This document shows positions 1 through 11,667 of a stretch of DNA of 64,000 nucleotides, piece by piece. The translations under genes and the position numbers were made by a program. The stretch comes from Welwitschia mirabilis. Taxonomy: Eukaryota; Gnetophyta; Gnetopsida; Welwitschiales. The stretch covers positions 252,480,882-252,544,881 of the forward strand of contig JBOZIK010000001.1 in assembly GCA_051453625.1 (NCBI GenBank). The letters run 5' to 3'. Each line of letters starts with the position of its first letter. The stretch's first letter is position 1. Below the pieces are notes generated by a model, which searched no databases, was not told where the DNA came from, and was given only the letters and a program-made list of their open reading frames with translations.

Positions 1-1640
1 AAACTTGCTCACTAATAATGGATTGTAAAGCTATCAGTGGATACTGAGGAGGCTCTAAGGATGAATAAGTAGTAGATGGACTCTAACCTAGAGGCTAAAA
101 GAAGGAGGTTAAATAAGACATATCCCCTAATCCATTAACACATCAAATTCATTAAGGACATCCTTCCCTTGAGAATTAGAAGTTAAAAAAAATCCATGTA
201 CAAGTTAATGAAAGGTATAAAAGGGAATAATTCACTTACTGCTATACAATCTTCCCTTAACATATTAAAGGAAAGCATCTCTAGAGGTCGTGGCATAAAA
301 TCTAGGTCATCCATGACCAAGGTCTCTAAGCATGGAACAAAGAAATTAGAAAAAGTGCTTAGTAAAATAACATACTAAATTAAGATAATTTTTATAAAAA
401 AGAAATAAAAAGGATAAAATCAAAACTAAGATAATACCCCATGAGGCTAGTATCAATAAGAAAAGTTAAGGTATACCTCCTCTTCCTTAGGTTCCTCTAC
501 TACTAGATAGTTAATTGGATTCTTGTCACATTTTTTTATGAGAAAATTCATGGGATCTTAATGCCTTACTCATGTGAAAACAATAATAAATAGAAATAGA
601 TTCATTAGAGATACACTTATTGTCCAAAAATCTAACATAAATACCCATACCTTAGATGGAATAGAAAAAGTACCCTAAGATGCTTCTCCTAGGTCATAGT
701 CCCTAGAACCTTCATTCTCCATAGATGAAGAAGAATAAGAGTGAAGCAAGGATTGAGCAAAAATCTCATAAGGGAATAAAATAAAAGATGGATTTATAGT
801 TAAAGATCTAAAGGGTTGTAATCCACTTGAACACATAAAAGAAAAATACAAATCTAATAGGATGTGTACACAAAAACACTTATTCTTATCACCATTTTGC
901 ATCAAGAAAGTTAACTAAGAAAGAGTAGATGAACACACAATGGAAGTCCAATCCAAAGAAATCCCACTAACCAAAAATAATAATAAGTAAATTATTTAAT
1001 TTGGGATCTCACTCACCTAATCATGTAGGAAGGTCCTACCTATGATTAGTTACCCATAAGCTATCAAGTACTAGGTAGTAAAATTGGTAGTGAATACCTC
1101 ATTGCAATAGATATCCACTTCTCATACACACATAAAATCATCTAACCGATTGGTTATGAAATAAAAAAATACTTGTTAGAGCCAGAGATCTTGGGAGTAA
1201 TAGGATCATTTTGGATCAATCTAAAAACTATATTAATACTTTCTTCAATAACCAAGATTGGACCATGAAGAGGAGGGGTAATGATAGCTATGTGAGGATT
1301 GAAAGAAGAATATAAATAGTAAGGTTAAAAATAATAGAAAGATGATAAAGGAAAAAATAAGGAAAACCACATAGGTCTAAAAGATTAAAGAAGAATATTC
1401 ACAAAAGCCCCCTACTCCATGACTTTTTATTGGATTTTTAGTTTAACAAACTTAACATTTTTAGAATTCCAAGAAATGATAGGATAAAGTATTTGAGTCA
1501 TACCTTAATTAAGAAGAAGTACAACTATGAATATTGTTAAAGATCTTGTATTTATAGTAAATTTAAACTACAAAATTATATAAAATTACAAAAATAATAA
1601 TATAGAGATATCACATAAAACATTAGAAGAAGAGGAAGGG
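1..1640. other. unrecognised AT-rich DNA, no gene seen
   Basis: No reading frame here resembles a family I know. A 60-codon plus-strand frame at 196-378 and a 76-codon minus-strand frame at 675-905 are short, low-complexity and probably chance. A small imperfect hairpin lies at about 1019-1047: a gtagga/tcctac stem with an outer aatcat/atgatt stem. The stretch may be the U5/leader side of the minus-strand LTR suggested at 1,690-1,730, but I found no convincing primer-binding site. Confidence 0.4.
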
Positions 1641-1730
1641 GGAAAAGAGAGCTACCAGATTAACTATGAATCATGAGATAAATGGGGTAAAAATGAGGGG
1701 TCCATGAGGTATTTATAATAGTGGACCTAG
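1640..1730 (-). promoter_or_regulatory. LTR-like core promoter, minus strand (tentative)
   Basis: Read on the minus strand, a TATAAATA box (plus positions about 1710-1717) is followed 45-90 bases later by a pyrimidine-rich tract (plus strand gaggaagggggaaaagagag, about 1632-1651). This TATA-plus-pyrimidine-leader layout is common in plant LTRs. The stretch upstream of the box on the same strand (1,730-1,850) is built of ttaacta/tagttaa motifs. It could be chance in such AT-rich DNA. Confidence 0.3.
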
Positions 1731-1869
1731 GGTTAACTAAACCATAGAAGTTAAGTTAACCATAACTAACTAACCCATAGTTAACTATAATTAAATCAAA
1801 GTTAATTATAGTTAAATAAAGATTAAACTACAGTTAGAAGATAAGTACTACTCCATGATAATGATAGAT

Positions 1870-2800
1870 TTTAAAAAGCCGATGTTGTACTCTAGGTACC
1901 TGATGTTGCTATTAAGAGACCTGACATTATACTTAGGTGCCTAATGTCAAACTTGTATCCTCAACATCACTATTGACAGTTGTCTACCTTTGATAGGTTT
2001 TACTTAGTTCCAATGGAAAATATGCCCTTTAAACCTATTTTAGAACAAGATCCTAATATCACACTATAATTTCTAATGTCACACTTGGGTATCTAGATTC
2101 TTACTTTAATGTCTAACATTTCACTTGGGTGTTTAGCATCATACTTTTGATATTTTACATTGCACTTACCTCCATAAACTCTCAACACTTCTCCTTCATC
2201 CTCAAAATTTTTTCCTTTATCTCTTACCTACATGTAGAAAAAGATTTAATGTCACATGAATATGTCTAATGTTCTACTCTAGTATCTAACGTCACACTCG
2301 AGCGATTAAAATCACACTTAAGGTTGTAGTAGCCTAATGCTCTTTAAAAGGCCTTGTGCCTTACATTTCAGTATGACATGGTATACAGACACCATAACTA
2401 ATGTTACATGGAGGTATTCAACATTGAACTTGAGTGCATAATGTCACACTTGGATATTAGATACATACCTCAATCTTGACATTGCAAGTAACACTCTTAC
2501 ATGCCTGGAAGAATAGCCTCCAACATCACAATCAAGTACCTAACATTACACTTGAGTGCTTGTAGTCATATTTACTTCCATAAGACTCTAATACAACCCA
2601 TATATTCCTAGCACTAACTTGAAAAATGCCTATGCTTACTTCATAACGAAACTCTATATTTGCATAGGGATACTTGATGTTTCACTTGCCTATCTAACAT
2701 TACATCTAAATATCTAACATCGCATTTCAATTTTTATACCTATGCAACATCCAATGCTACACTTGAAGTACCTAGTAACATACCTATTAGCAGTTATTTC
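1870..2800. repeat. degenerate ~20-27-bp interspersed/tandem repeat field
   Basis: The phrase 'taatgtcacacttgggt' and close variants (aacatcacactt, aatgtcaaactt, aacatttcacttgggtg, aacattacacttgagtg) recur some 20-30 times, often 20-27 bases apart. Clear examples lie around 1921-1960, 2075-2130, 2250-2310, 2395-2450, 2520-2565 and 2690-2775. Units are diverged and separated by unrelated bases, so this is an old, eroded tandem array. It may be the U3 of an LTR, since it lies upstream of the minus-strand promoter suggested at 1,710. Confidence 0.6.
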
Positions 2801-2819
2801 AAAATGGGATCCATCTCAT

Positions 2820-2919
2820 NNNNNNNNNNNNNNNNNNNNNNNNNNNNNNNNNNNNNNNNNNNNNNNNNNNNNNNNNNNNNNNNNNNNNNNNNNNNNNNNN
2901 NNNNNNNNNNNNNNNNNNN
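2820..2919. other. assembly gap (100 N) with duplicated flanks
   Basis: Exactly 100 N. The left flank at 2804-2819 and right flank at 2920-2935 share 15 of 16 bases (atgggatccat then c/a then tcat), suggesting an unmerged contig overlap or a repeat unit at the join. Confidence 0.9.
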
Positions 2920-3084
2920 ATGGGATCCATATCATCAAGGGTTGTTATAATAATCATTAATGACTTTTTAATTATTTTTCTTTTCTTTGTTTTTCCCCTA
3001 ACTACCATTTAGCTATAGGTATCTAACTATTATAGCAATGCTATAAGAGGGACATAATGCTACTAGAAAGGACAAGGACTACTC

Positions 3085-4090
3085 ATAGAAGAAAATCAAC
3101 TAAGGAGATGCGTATGGATTTAAGAGAATGTTAGCACCTTATGAAACATAAAGTAAATGGGTGAATGAAAAAATAGAAATCCAACTTGACTACATTCAAT
3201 TTCAAAATGAACTTCTAAATAGTAAGATTAATAACCTTCTTTTTTGTCTAGAAGATAGGCCTATGGAATAAAGTCCAAGGGCATTACAAGAGCAAACCTA
3301 TACATTGGGACGACATACTTTAATAGGTAAAGTTGACCTATAAAACATCCCAATAAGACTATTAGACATAGATGTCAACCTTCAAGCCTTCCCATAGAAT
3401 TGAGCAAATCACTCTAACATAGAACAATGTGAAGGAGAAAAGGTTGCTAAAATGATATGCCTAAAAAAATACAAGACAAAGTAAGAATAATCAAAGATGT
3501 CATCTCTTTAATTCAATAAACTAAAAACTACTTGGCCTTTAGAATTTTTTAGCAAAGAGATTATGTACATATACCACAATCTATCTTATAGTAAATGCCC
3601 AAGAATGATGGTTAAGATACTAACAAAAACATCCCTAAAGGATACCATGAGACACCTTCATAGAGGAATTCAAAAATAAATTCATTCTAGAAGACTTTAT
3701 AAAAGATCAAATATTGGAATTCTAATGTCTTCACTTTGGTAAATGTCCATTAGATGAATCTTAGTCTAAATTCTAGTGCCTTATGAAGTATCAAAAGAAC
3801 TTCATTGAGAATGAATTGATTAATAGTTTCATTGGATTCCACCATTTAAAATTAGAAGCATCTTATACACCTTTAAGATTAATTTGACTAAATATGCCTA
3901 CTAGAAAATAAGAGATTATCTTTAATGATAAGAAAATTAATAAAAAGTACTACACTTCCTATAAGTAAATAGACATAACATTCCTAGCATACCACTAGCA
4001 TGAGAGGCATACAAAACCAACCTTACTTATTATGAATGCCACAAGAAGGGTCACATTGCTAGAAATTGTCCATCCAAAGCTTGAGTATCA
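3085..4090 (+). pseudogene. chromovirus-like gag with zinc knuckle, broken
   Basis: Gag would form the particle and bind the element RNA. The clearest piece is a CCHC zinc knuckle at 4022-4084, read as YYECHKKGHIARNCPSKA: the first cysteine has become tyrosine, while the second cysteine, GH and last cysteine remain, followed at once by a stop. Upstream, at about 3660-3720, a phrase reading EEFKNKFILEDFIKDQ resembles the end of the gag core (retrotrans_gag). The start is uncertain. Non-functional. Confidence 0.7.
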
Positions 4091-4189
4091 AATCCACCTC
4101 AGTATAATTAGCCTTAAGCTTTACAGAATATAGTCATACCACATAAAAGGGTATATGTCATCATCCAAATAGGTATGATTCATAACTAG

Positions 4190-4560
4190 TACTCCACATT
4201 GAAATTACATGGTTAAATTTCATTCTTCTTTGTTTCATTCCTCGTTGATAATTGTGCTTCATATAACTTTATTTCTTCAACATTATTTTACAAAATAAAC
4301 ATCACCTCTTTTAAGGGGAAAAAAAAAACTATTATAGGAGTTGTAGATTCTAGTTTTTTTACATAAGATGGGATTGCTGCCCTCATTAATTACAACGTTC
4401 ATGACTCATATTTTAGGGGTAAGTTCTATGTCTTTCAAATTAGAGAGTACCATGCCATTTTGTGATTTTCTTCCTAATTAGATATAATGTTCAAATTAAC
4501 TTTCATCAATGCATCCTACTACTATTAACTTCATTTAAAGAATGAATCTTAGAGGGATAT
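4190..4560 (+). pseudogene. chromovirus-like aspartic protease remnant
   Basis: Retropepsin remnant that would cut the polyprotein. The active-site segment reads VDNCASYNFISS from about 4244. The catalytic aspartate (codon 4247-4249) is present, but the expected S/T-G after it is N-C, so the loop is destroyed. It lies in the expected place between the gag zinc knuckle and the reverse transcriptase. Confidence 0.65.
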
Positions 4561-4859
4561 GAAAGAAATTAGGAGATATCCTTGACCTCATCTAAATAGA
4601 TCCTATAAGCTAACAAAAGGAAATAAGTCTTCATCATCCTAGTATAGGTAGAAAACTATAAAGAAGATCCCATACTACCAGAAGAACTATTAAGATTTTT
4701 TCAATGTATTTAAAGATTTAAAGCAAGAGGAAAGTATAGTACATAATTGATTTAATCCCTGAAGCATAATCAATAGCCTAAGCACCCTACCGATTCTAAG
4801 TGATAGAATTAAGAGAAAAAAAACTACAAATTAAATAGCTACTTTGGAAAGAAAAATTC

Positions 4860-5440
4860 ATTATAGTGTGTCACCATGAGAATTCCCAGTATTTTTTGTA
4901 AAGAAAAATGATTATACTATATGACTTTCCATTGACTATAGACAATTAAATAAGATAACTATCAAAAATATGTATCCTCTACCAAGAATTGATGACTTAT
5001 TAGATTAATGTCAAGGAGTTAAGTTATTCTCAAAAATAGACTTAAAGTTTAGATACCATTAAAACCACATAAAGGATGAAAATATCTACAAAATTATCTT
5101 TAGAACAAGATATGGATATTACAAGTTCATAGTAATGTCCTTTGATCTAATAAATTTTCTTGCTACTTTTATGAGTTTCATGAATGATATTTTTTGATTT
5201 TTTTCAAATAAATTCATAGTTGTAGTTTTAGATGACATTCTAATATATTCCAAAAGTTAATATGATCATGTTGCACACTTGAAAAAAGTTTTACTGATCT
5301 TGTTCAAGCATATTCTCATAGCCAAATTAAGAAAATGTAACTTTTTCCAAATAGAAATTAGCTATCTAGGACATGTTATCTCTAGTAAAGAATCACAACT
5401 AATCCAGGAAAAATATAATCTATAAGAAAATGGTTAAAAG
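4860..5440 (+). pseudogene. Ty3/gypsy reverse transcriptase, decayed
   Basis: RT copies element RNA to cDNA. Recognisable blocks in order: FPVFFVKKND, IDYRQLNKITIKNMYPLPRI, DDLLD then a stop, KLFSKIDLK, FRTRYGYYKFIVM, and the catalytic VVLDDILIYSK block with both aspartates intact at 5231-5236, then HLKKVL and ISYLGHVIS. Stops replace glutamine in LLDQ and YHQ. The wording is that of plant Ty3/gypsy chromoviruses. Not translatable as one protein. Confidence 0.9.
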
Positions 5441-5549
5441 TAAAGGACATCATGCAAGTTTTAAGTTTCTTAGAGTTGGCTAGCTTCTATTGGAAATTCA
5501 TCCTAGTATTCTCTCAAATTATAGCTCCATTGACATATTTAACCAAATC

Positions 5550-5850
5550 AACATCCACATTTAACTTTAATTACAAATGCAAAAAGGCATTTCTTTGATT
5601 AAAGCTACTATTTACAATGGCACCTATTCTCAAAATTATAGACATGAACATATCATTCATAGTTATTACTGATGCTTTTACTCAAGGAATAAAAGCTTTA
5701 CTTAGCTAAGATGATTAGGTGATTGCTTATAAATCATGGAAGTTAAACTAACATGAGAAGAACTATCCTATTCATGATCTTAAACTACTAATCATAATGC
5801 ATGTTCTAAAAGATATTTTTAGAAATAACCTCTTTTGAATATGCAATAGA
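5550..5850 (+). pseudogene. Ty3/gypsy RNase H, decayed
   Basis: RNase H would remove template RNA during reverse transcription. An ITDAFTQGIKALLS block keeps the first aspartate (family form TDAS..GIGAVL). IAYKSWKLN, KNYPIHDLKLL and MHVLK follow, matching the family's IAY.S.KL, NY..HDKELL and HALK signatures. Stops interrupt it. It follows RT directly, as expected for Ty3/gypsy. Confidence 0.8.
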
Positions 5851-6072
5851 GAAGATGGGATAAATCACTTGTGGAATATCACTTTAAAATTTAGTATACC
5901 CCAAAAAAGAAGAACAAGGTTGTAAACACCCTAAGTATAATGTGGTACATGTAGCAACCACTATCACATCAGATCTATTAGCTTTCCTTAAAGATAATCT
6001 TAGATAATAATCATACTTCAAGGACATACATTGACTAATTTAAGAAGGAAATAAAGTAGATACTTACACATT

Positions 6073-6108
6073 CTTAGGTGATCGATATCTCTTAGGTGAT
6101 CAATATCT
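6073..6108 (+). repeat. 18-bp tandem duplication in pol
   Basis: Two adjacent 18-bp units (cttaggtgatcgatatct and cttaggtgatcaatatct) differ at one position. Eighteen is a multiple of three, so the duplication did not shift frame. It lies between RNase H and integrase. Confidence 0.9.
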
Positions 6109-6129
6109 CTTAAAAGGATGATACCTTTA

Positions 6130-6960
6130 CATTCCATAATACCTATGAAGAAGGAAGTTGATGTATGAAATACATGAAGTCCCATATGTAGAATAGCCTA
6201 GGTTTATTAAGAATTACCATCAATTGTAAAAATACTATGTTTAATCCAAAATGAAAGCATACTTTAAGAAGTATATCTATGATTACCCCATATGCCAGTA
6301 AATAAAGATTGATCAAGGAATACCTAAATAAATCCTTAACATTTAGGAGTTATACAATGAAAATGGAAAGAAATCTTCATGTATTTTATCATTAGACTAC
6401 CTCTTACTAAAATATATCATGATGTAATTTTCATTTTTATAGATAGGTTGATTGAGATGACCCATTTCATTAAAATTTAAAGCTCCAACACAGCCAAATA
6501 ATTTTTCCTATAATTTGTGCAAGAAGTTTTCAAATTACATGCTACACCTTAAGTCATATTACTTAACTAAGATCTAAAATTCTTATCTAAGTTGTGATAA
6601 AGTTTCTTCCACCACTTAGGTAGTAAACTCTATTTCAATACTACATATCACTTCGAAATAGATGACCAGACCAAAAGAGTAAATCGCATACTAAAAGATA
6701 CTCTATGATGTTACATGATCAGAAAGCCCAAATTATGGTAGAAATACCTACATTTGGCTAAGTTATCTTACAATCAGATGTTCTAAACTTTATTTGATGT
6801 TTGCCATTCAAAGCAATGTATGCTAAGAATTGTTCCACCCTTGTCACATGGTCAGATCCTTCATAAAGATCAGAAATGCTACATCATATAAATTAAAAGT
6901 TATGAAAAACTTAATTACCTAAATAAAAATACAACTATAAGATGCATAAGATTAATGTAA
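6130..6960 (+). pseudogene. Ty3/gypsy integrase, catalytically dead
   Basis: Integrase would insert the cDNA. The N-terminal zinc-binding part starts with HEVPY (H at 6171) and ends with DYPIC, where the first cysteine has become tyrosine (6284) and the second remains (6293). The core is recognisable as DVIFIFIDRLIEMTHFI and YHFEIDDQTKRVNRIL. The second catalytic aspartate appears to be asparagine (6565-6567) and the catalytic glutamate is lysine (6673-6675), both G-to-A changes. Many stops. An 18-bp in-frame duplication lies just upstream (6073-6108). Confidence 0.85.
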
Positions 6961-7089
6961 GAAATACTATGATTAGAAACATCAGATCCATACATCCCAA
7001 ATTAGTAAACAAGTATTACTAAAAATCATGTCAAAAAGGAACTCCTTGAAAATAGGGAAGTATAATAAGTAAGCCCCATGATATTATGA

Positions 7090-7400
7090 TACATTAAACA
7101 TCATCGAAAAAATAGGGGATATAGCCTATAAAATAGAACTTCCTCTATAGATATCTTAAATAAATCTAGTTTTTCATGTGAGCATGATGAAACCATACCA
7201 TAAAAATAAGAACTAGGTCTACACATTGAACTGATAACATATAATGCTCAAACCCAATCTAACTTTTGTTGTCTAACCTAAAAAATTCCTAGATACCAAA
7301 ACCAAGAAATTGAGGAATAAAAATATAAATGAAGTACTTATCTAATGAGCTCATTATAATCAATAAACTTGGAAAATAAGGAGTCCATGTAAGAAACTCT
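7090..7400 (+). pseudogene. integrase C-terminus and chromodomain-like tail
   Basis: After integrase, a stretch reads IAYKIELPL, then NLVFHVSMMKPY, the usual end of a chromovirus integrase (family form YRLALPP..VHNVFHVSMLKKY). Then KFLDTKTKKLRNKNINEVLI and a TWK-like end match the tail that carries the chromodomain (family form ...LVKWKG...ATWE). This supports chromovirus placement, although the central W-K-G residues are lost. Confidence 0.6.
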
Positions 7401-8690
7401 TTCAAACTTTTTAGTAAAGAATGATATGCTACTTTTTCATTATTAATGTATTTATTAATAAATAATATCTTTTATTTCCTTATGTTTTGTAGATAATATA
7501 GAAAATAATTGGGATGAGCATGGCTTTAAAAACTATGAAAGAAGAGGAGAAACTGCAGTTGAGGAGAAAATAATCCTGATGAGCATAATTAATGAGACAT
7601 GAGTGAGTGTAACTCAAATATTTAAAGATGCATCCTTTCATTATTCTATTTAATCCTATGGAATTAGGTTGGGGTCCATAAACTAGGTGTATGTAATTGA
7701 TGACAATCTTATCTGATCCCTAATGATCTAAGGAGGGGAACTTAGGTGGTACTCCATGTCTTTACCTTTGATCACTCATCCAAGGCTGTTAGTTAAATTA
7801 TAAGAAATGTAATCCACTGCTTATAGTAAAAAAGTCCACTCTTTTTTAAAATATTCCTTTATACTCTTATTTATCCTAGCATATTATTTTATATATTTCT
7901 TTTTATGTAAAGTAATCTGAAAATAGTATTTTGGAACATTATAGATGATCTCAATGATAAACAAAACTTAAGTCCTCTTAGATTAGTAATAAAGAGATAA
8001 GGAGAAGTAATACAGGCTAATGTCAAACTAGAGATAATCAGTATTCCTGCTATTATAATACATAATAGAATATAAATACAACTAGAGCATGTGAATGATG
8101 TGGAAAAAAAGTTATGTTGTAAAAAACTATAAAGTACCAACCAACATAATTTAAAAGTTTAAGTATCATGAAAACAATGTTTTTAATAATGAATATGGTA
8201 CTTCTACATTCTGTGACCAAGATAACAATGAAGATAGTCATTTTTTAGTTTAGTTCACATCATGTACACACAAAAAACACAATTGTTACATTATGTTGCT
8301 AAAATATCTTTTTATTAAGAAATATTTAGTTATGTTAGAATTAGCTTTAACCCAGCTAAGATACACATAGAAATCATGATGAAAAATATGGCTTCTTTAA
8401 CATTAAACACATGTGTACTGAACATAAATGCTACACAATATATGACTTCAATTAAATATTTAATTATAACATTCAACATAGGAGGTATTAGTGTATCTTA
8501 CCATCACATATAAATCAAGATAATGTATTAATGTAACTACTAAACTTACCATATCGCAAGCAAATATTTCTAATTTTATTATTTTTTATATTCTTTACAT
8601 TCTTCATTTGATCACTAGTGATAAGATGTTATTAGTAGTTTATCATATTATAAACCTAGTTATTAGGTGATTAAAACTTCAATATAAGTT
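7401..8690. other. no gene recognised; possible 3' end of the chromovirus
   Basis: A purine run (aaggaggggaa, 7730-7740) in the right region could be the polypurine tract before the 3' LTR of the upstream chromovirus, but no matching 5' LTR was found to confirm it. The rest is AT-rich DNA with only short chance frames (for example 7889-8140 and 8053-8241, minus strand). Confidence 0.4.
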
Positions 8691-8819
8691 AATTAAAATT
8701 TTAGAACAAGTCATTCTAGATCATGCTATGAGGAATAATGATCATGATAATTCCTCTCTCAATTTAGCAACTGCCTTAACTACTTTAGTCAAGCTCACCA
8801 AAGAGAAATTATAATTCAT

Positions 8820-9660
8820 GTCTTAGCCATATTTCTAGAGATAAACTAGTAATCTATACATCTTAGTTGAAGAATATTTTCAAACTCTAATTAATGCCTT
8901 TAAAATGTAAAGCTTACATCATGGAAAAGTCAACTAGAAAATCATTTAAGTCAAGCACTTTCAAGTTCATAAATAGGTTGCAACTTGTTCACATGAATGT
9001 CTCTAGTTCTATGCCTAATACGACTCTTGTAGATACTTATTATTTCATCACTTTCATTAATAATTTTACTAAAACTACATGGGTTGAATTTTTTAATTAG
9101 AAATCATAGGAATTTTTGGAGTTAGAATAGTGGAAATAGATGATAAAAGTGGAGTTAAGATGAAACACTAGTATGCTTCATAGTAATAATGGTAGTGAAT
9201 TCACTTCAAACTAATTTAAGTAATTTTTACAAAGAATGGAATTCATCATTAGTTAACACTTCTAGATATACATTAGTAGAATGGTATATAAGATTACATG
9301 AATTACACATTATAGAATTGTAGAAAATCTTTATTAGTATTTGAAAATATCCTAGCATATTTATGGAGTAATGAAATTCATACAACCATGAAATTTTTAA
9401 ATAAGGTTATATATCCAAGCAACACTAGCTCTTATCCATTTTAATAATGGTGTAGTATTTAACCTAATGTTAATCATTTTGAAATGTTTTAATTCTACTT
9501 GTTTTATACATTTTCTTCTTGAGTGTCATACAAAACTTAATTCATGTGTAATGAAAAGAGTTTTTATTAGATGTCTATATGGTCCAAAAGGTTAAAAAGT
9601 TTTTATTCCCTTTCAAAGAGGTATTATTATCTCTTAAGATGTTATATTTATTGAAATAAA
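8820..9660 (+). pseudogene. Ty1/copia integrase, catalytically dead
   Basis: A GAG-pre-integrase-like start (SHISRDKLV) leads to KSTRKSFKSSTFKF, LQLVHMNVSSSMP, YYFITFINNFTKTTWVEFF and LHSNNGSEFTS. These match the family's RKSF, LELVHTDLCGPMP, YFLTFIDDFSRKTWVYF and LRSDNGGEFTS. The first catalytic aspartate is asparagine (8996-8998) and the second is asparagine (9185-9187). A later block (KLNSCVMKRVFIRCLYGPKG, about 9538-9597) matches the family's post-integrase KLD.KS..CIF.GY...KGY segment. The open part 8894-9100 is only a surviving fragment. Confidence 0.85.
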
Positions 9661-10149
9661 GGATGAATTAATAAGTATGAATAACTAGATAAAGGAATTA
9701 TTATCATAGCAATAAAATAACTAGCTATATGAATTCAAGATTTCCAAATTTGGGGAAGATAAGGAGAAACCTCTTGAATTCTTAAATCTTTTTATGATAT
9801 TAGTGTATGTACAAACAATCCTATAATGCCCTTTTTCTAATAATGGTAAAAGGATATCTAGTCATATTTATAATTTTATTCTACTTTTTATTCAACTCTA
9901 ATCTTTTCATTAAGATTTAAAGATTTTACCTTTGAGAATGATGAAACTCTAGGTGAATTTTAAGTTATTCCTTAGTAAGAAAGAAAAGAATCCTAAGATA
10001 TCATTAAAGAGATAAAAATACATGAAATGAGTAAAATAGGTACACATAACTCTTATAGAATAAGAACTTAATAATCAAACTTTTTGGAGTTAGCAATTGG
10101 AATTACATCTTATTATAAATGATGGATCTCTAATTTATGTTGGGATTAC

Positions 10150-10790
10150 TTAAGATACTAGATGAAGGTGTCCAATGCAAGATAAGTATGAAGCTCTAAT
10201 AAAGAATGAAATTAGAAATCTCATTGATCCATCTTTTGGAAGAAACTTAATGCTAAAGAAATGGCTATTCAAAAATAAGATTAGAATAAATGGAAATCTT
10301 AATAAACTTAATGCATAAATTATAGTTAAAGAATTTTGTATAGAAGCGTGAAACTGACTATAAGGAATGTTTCACATATTTAGCTAAATGTCCATCCATT
10401 AAAGTTCTTTTTTATATATCCACATAATAAGGTTATTTGATACATCAGTTATATGTTAAAATTACTTTTTTAAATGGTGATATTGAGAAGGAAATTTTCA
10501 TCTAATAACCTAAAGAATTTAAAGTAAAAGATCAAAACATAAGATTCATTATACAGTCTAAAGTAAGACAATAGAAGTTATCTTATAAAATAAAATATAT
10601 AATTTAAAAATGTATAATTAAAAAGATATTAATACCACTCTATTCATCAAAAATAAGAAAGGTAAGTTTACTTTCCTTATTTTGTTTATTAGTGATGTCT
10701 TAATTATTAAAGATTATATAAAATTAACCAAAGATAAATAAGGATCTAGATAAAACCTTTGAAATCATTGGTCTTAGATAGCTAAAATAT
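10150..10790 (+). pseudogene. Ty1/copia reverse transcriptase, decayed
   Basis: Blocks read KYEALIKNEIRNLIDPSFGR, LKKWLFKNKIRINGNLNKL, VKEF, then after frameshifts YVKITFLNGDIEKEIF and KEFKVKDQN, matching the copia wording (W..AM..E..AL..N.TW.LV, KWVFKIK...G...R.KARLV.KGF, DVKTAFLNGDL.EE.YM.QP.GF). The catalytic YVDD motif is represented by LFISDVLII at about 10680, so the active site is lost. Confidence 0.8.
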
Positions 10791-10889
10791 TATTTAGATG
10801 TTTAAGTTAAATATGTAAGATTATTTTTTCTTAATAGAAATACATTAGATATATTTTAGAAAAATTTCAAATAGAAAATTTTAAAGAAA

Positions 10890-11630
10890 TTTCTACATCA
10901 AAGAAAGTGGAAACTCAATTTTTAAAAGATGAGGTTCATCACTTTGTAATGCTGTAATGAAAGTCAAGTTAGTTGGATGTATCATTTATGCAACTAGTAT
11001 AAAACTAAACATATGTTTGTAGTAAGTGAATTATTAATGTTTATGAAAAATCCATATTAGAATCATTGCGAAATAGCTATCAGATTCCTATAATATTTGA
11101 ATAATACAACAAATTATGGTTTGATATATGAAAAGAGTGAAGAATTTAGATTGTATGTATGCTTAGAATTTAGATTGTATGTAAAATTAGACATAGAATT
11201 TTTAGAAGATATAAATACTAAAAGGTTGGTAATAGGGTACATTACCTTTTTCATAAATTCACATATCCCATGAAAATTAAATTTGCACAAGTTTGTTAAA
11301 GATTCTTTAGTAAAACTATCATATGTAACAACATCAAAAACCTATAAGAATATGTTTTGGCTATGTAAACTATTAATATCTATAAATACAATGCAAAATG
11401 AATTAACAGGACTAGGTTTGAATAATTAATCTATAATCCACATGATAAAGAATGTAGTACTTAATTAAAATACAAAGAACATCTACAATGTATAATTAAA
11501 TTTGAAAACCCATGTAAGAATAAATCATCAGTTTTTTTAATTATCTAACTATAGAATAAGCGGTAAACATCTTGACAAAACCACTTATTAAGTTAAAGCA
11601 TGTATATTTTAGAGACTATGTTGATTTCTA
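10890..11630 (+). pseudogene. Ty1/copia RNase H region, decayed
   Basis: Recognisable pieces: LVGCIIYATS (family VGSLMYA...TRPDI), MKNPYQNHCEIA then LNNTTNYGLIYEKS (family NPG..HW.A.K.ILRYLKGT..YGL.Y), LDIEFLEDINTKRLVIGYI (family DAD.AGD...R.ST.GY.F) and VNILTKPLIKL with YFRD (family ADI.TK.L....F...R). A 24-bp-period duplication of agaatttagattgtatgta (11141 and 11165) lies inside. Confidence 0.75.
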
Positions 11631-11667
11631 TTCAAATAAATGTTTTTAAAGAAATTTAAAGATGAAG

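Larger units (their letters stand above)
3060..7400 (+). mobile_element. Ty3/gypsy chromovirus-like element, internal region, decayed
   Basis: A full-order gag-PR-RT-RNase H-IN-chromodomain-like series can be followed on the plus strand, broken by many stops and frameshifts. The order RT before integrase, the RT wording and the LRNK...EVLI-type C-terminus point to a plant chromovirus. No LTR pair could be delimited: the left side runs into the repeat field and gap, and on the right only a possible polypurine tract (aaggaggggaa, 7730-7740) is seen. Stops mostly sit where the family has Q, W or R. Confidence 0.85.

Noticed and set aside
1870-2800. CRISPR-like or clustered repeat array
   Set aside because: Units are diverged and unevenly spaced, there is no conserved repeat/spacer pattern, and the context is a plant genome.
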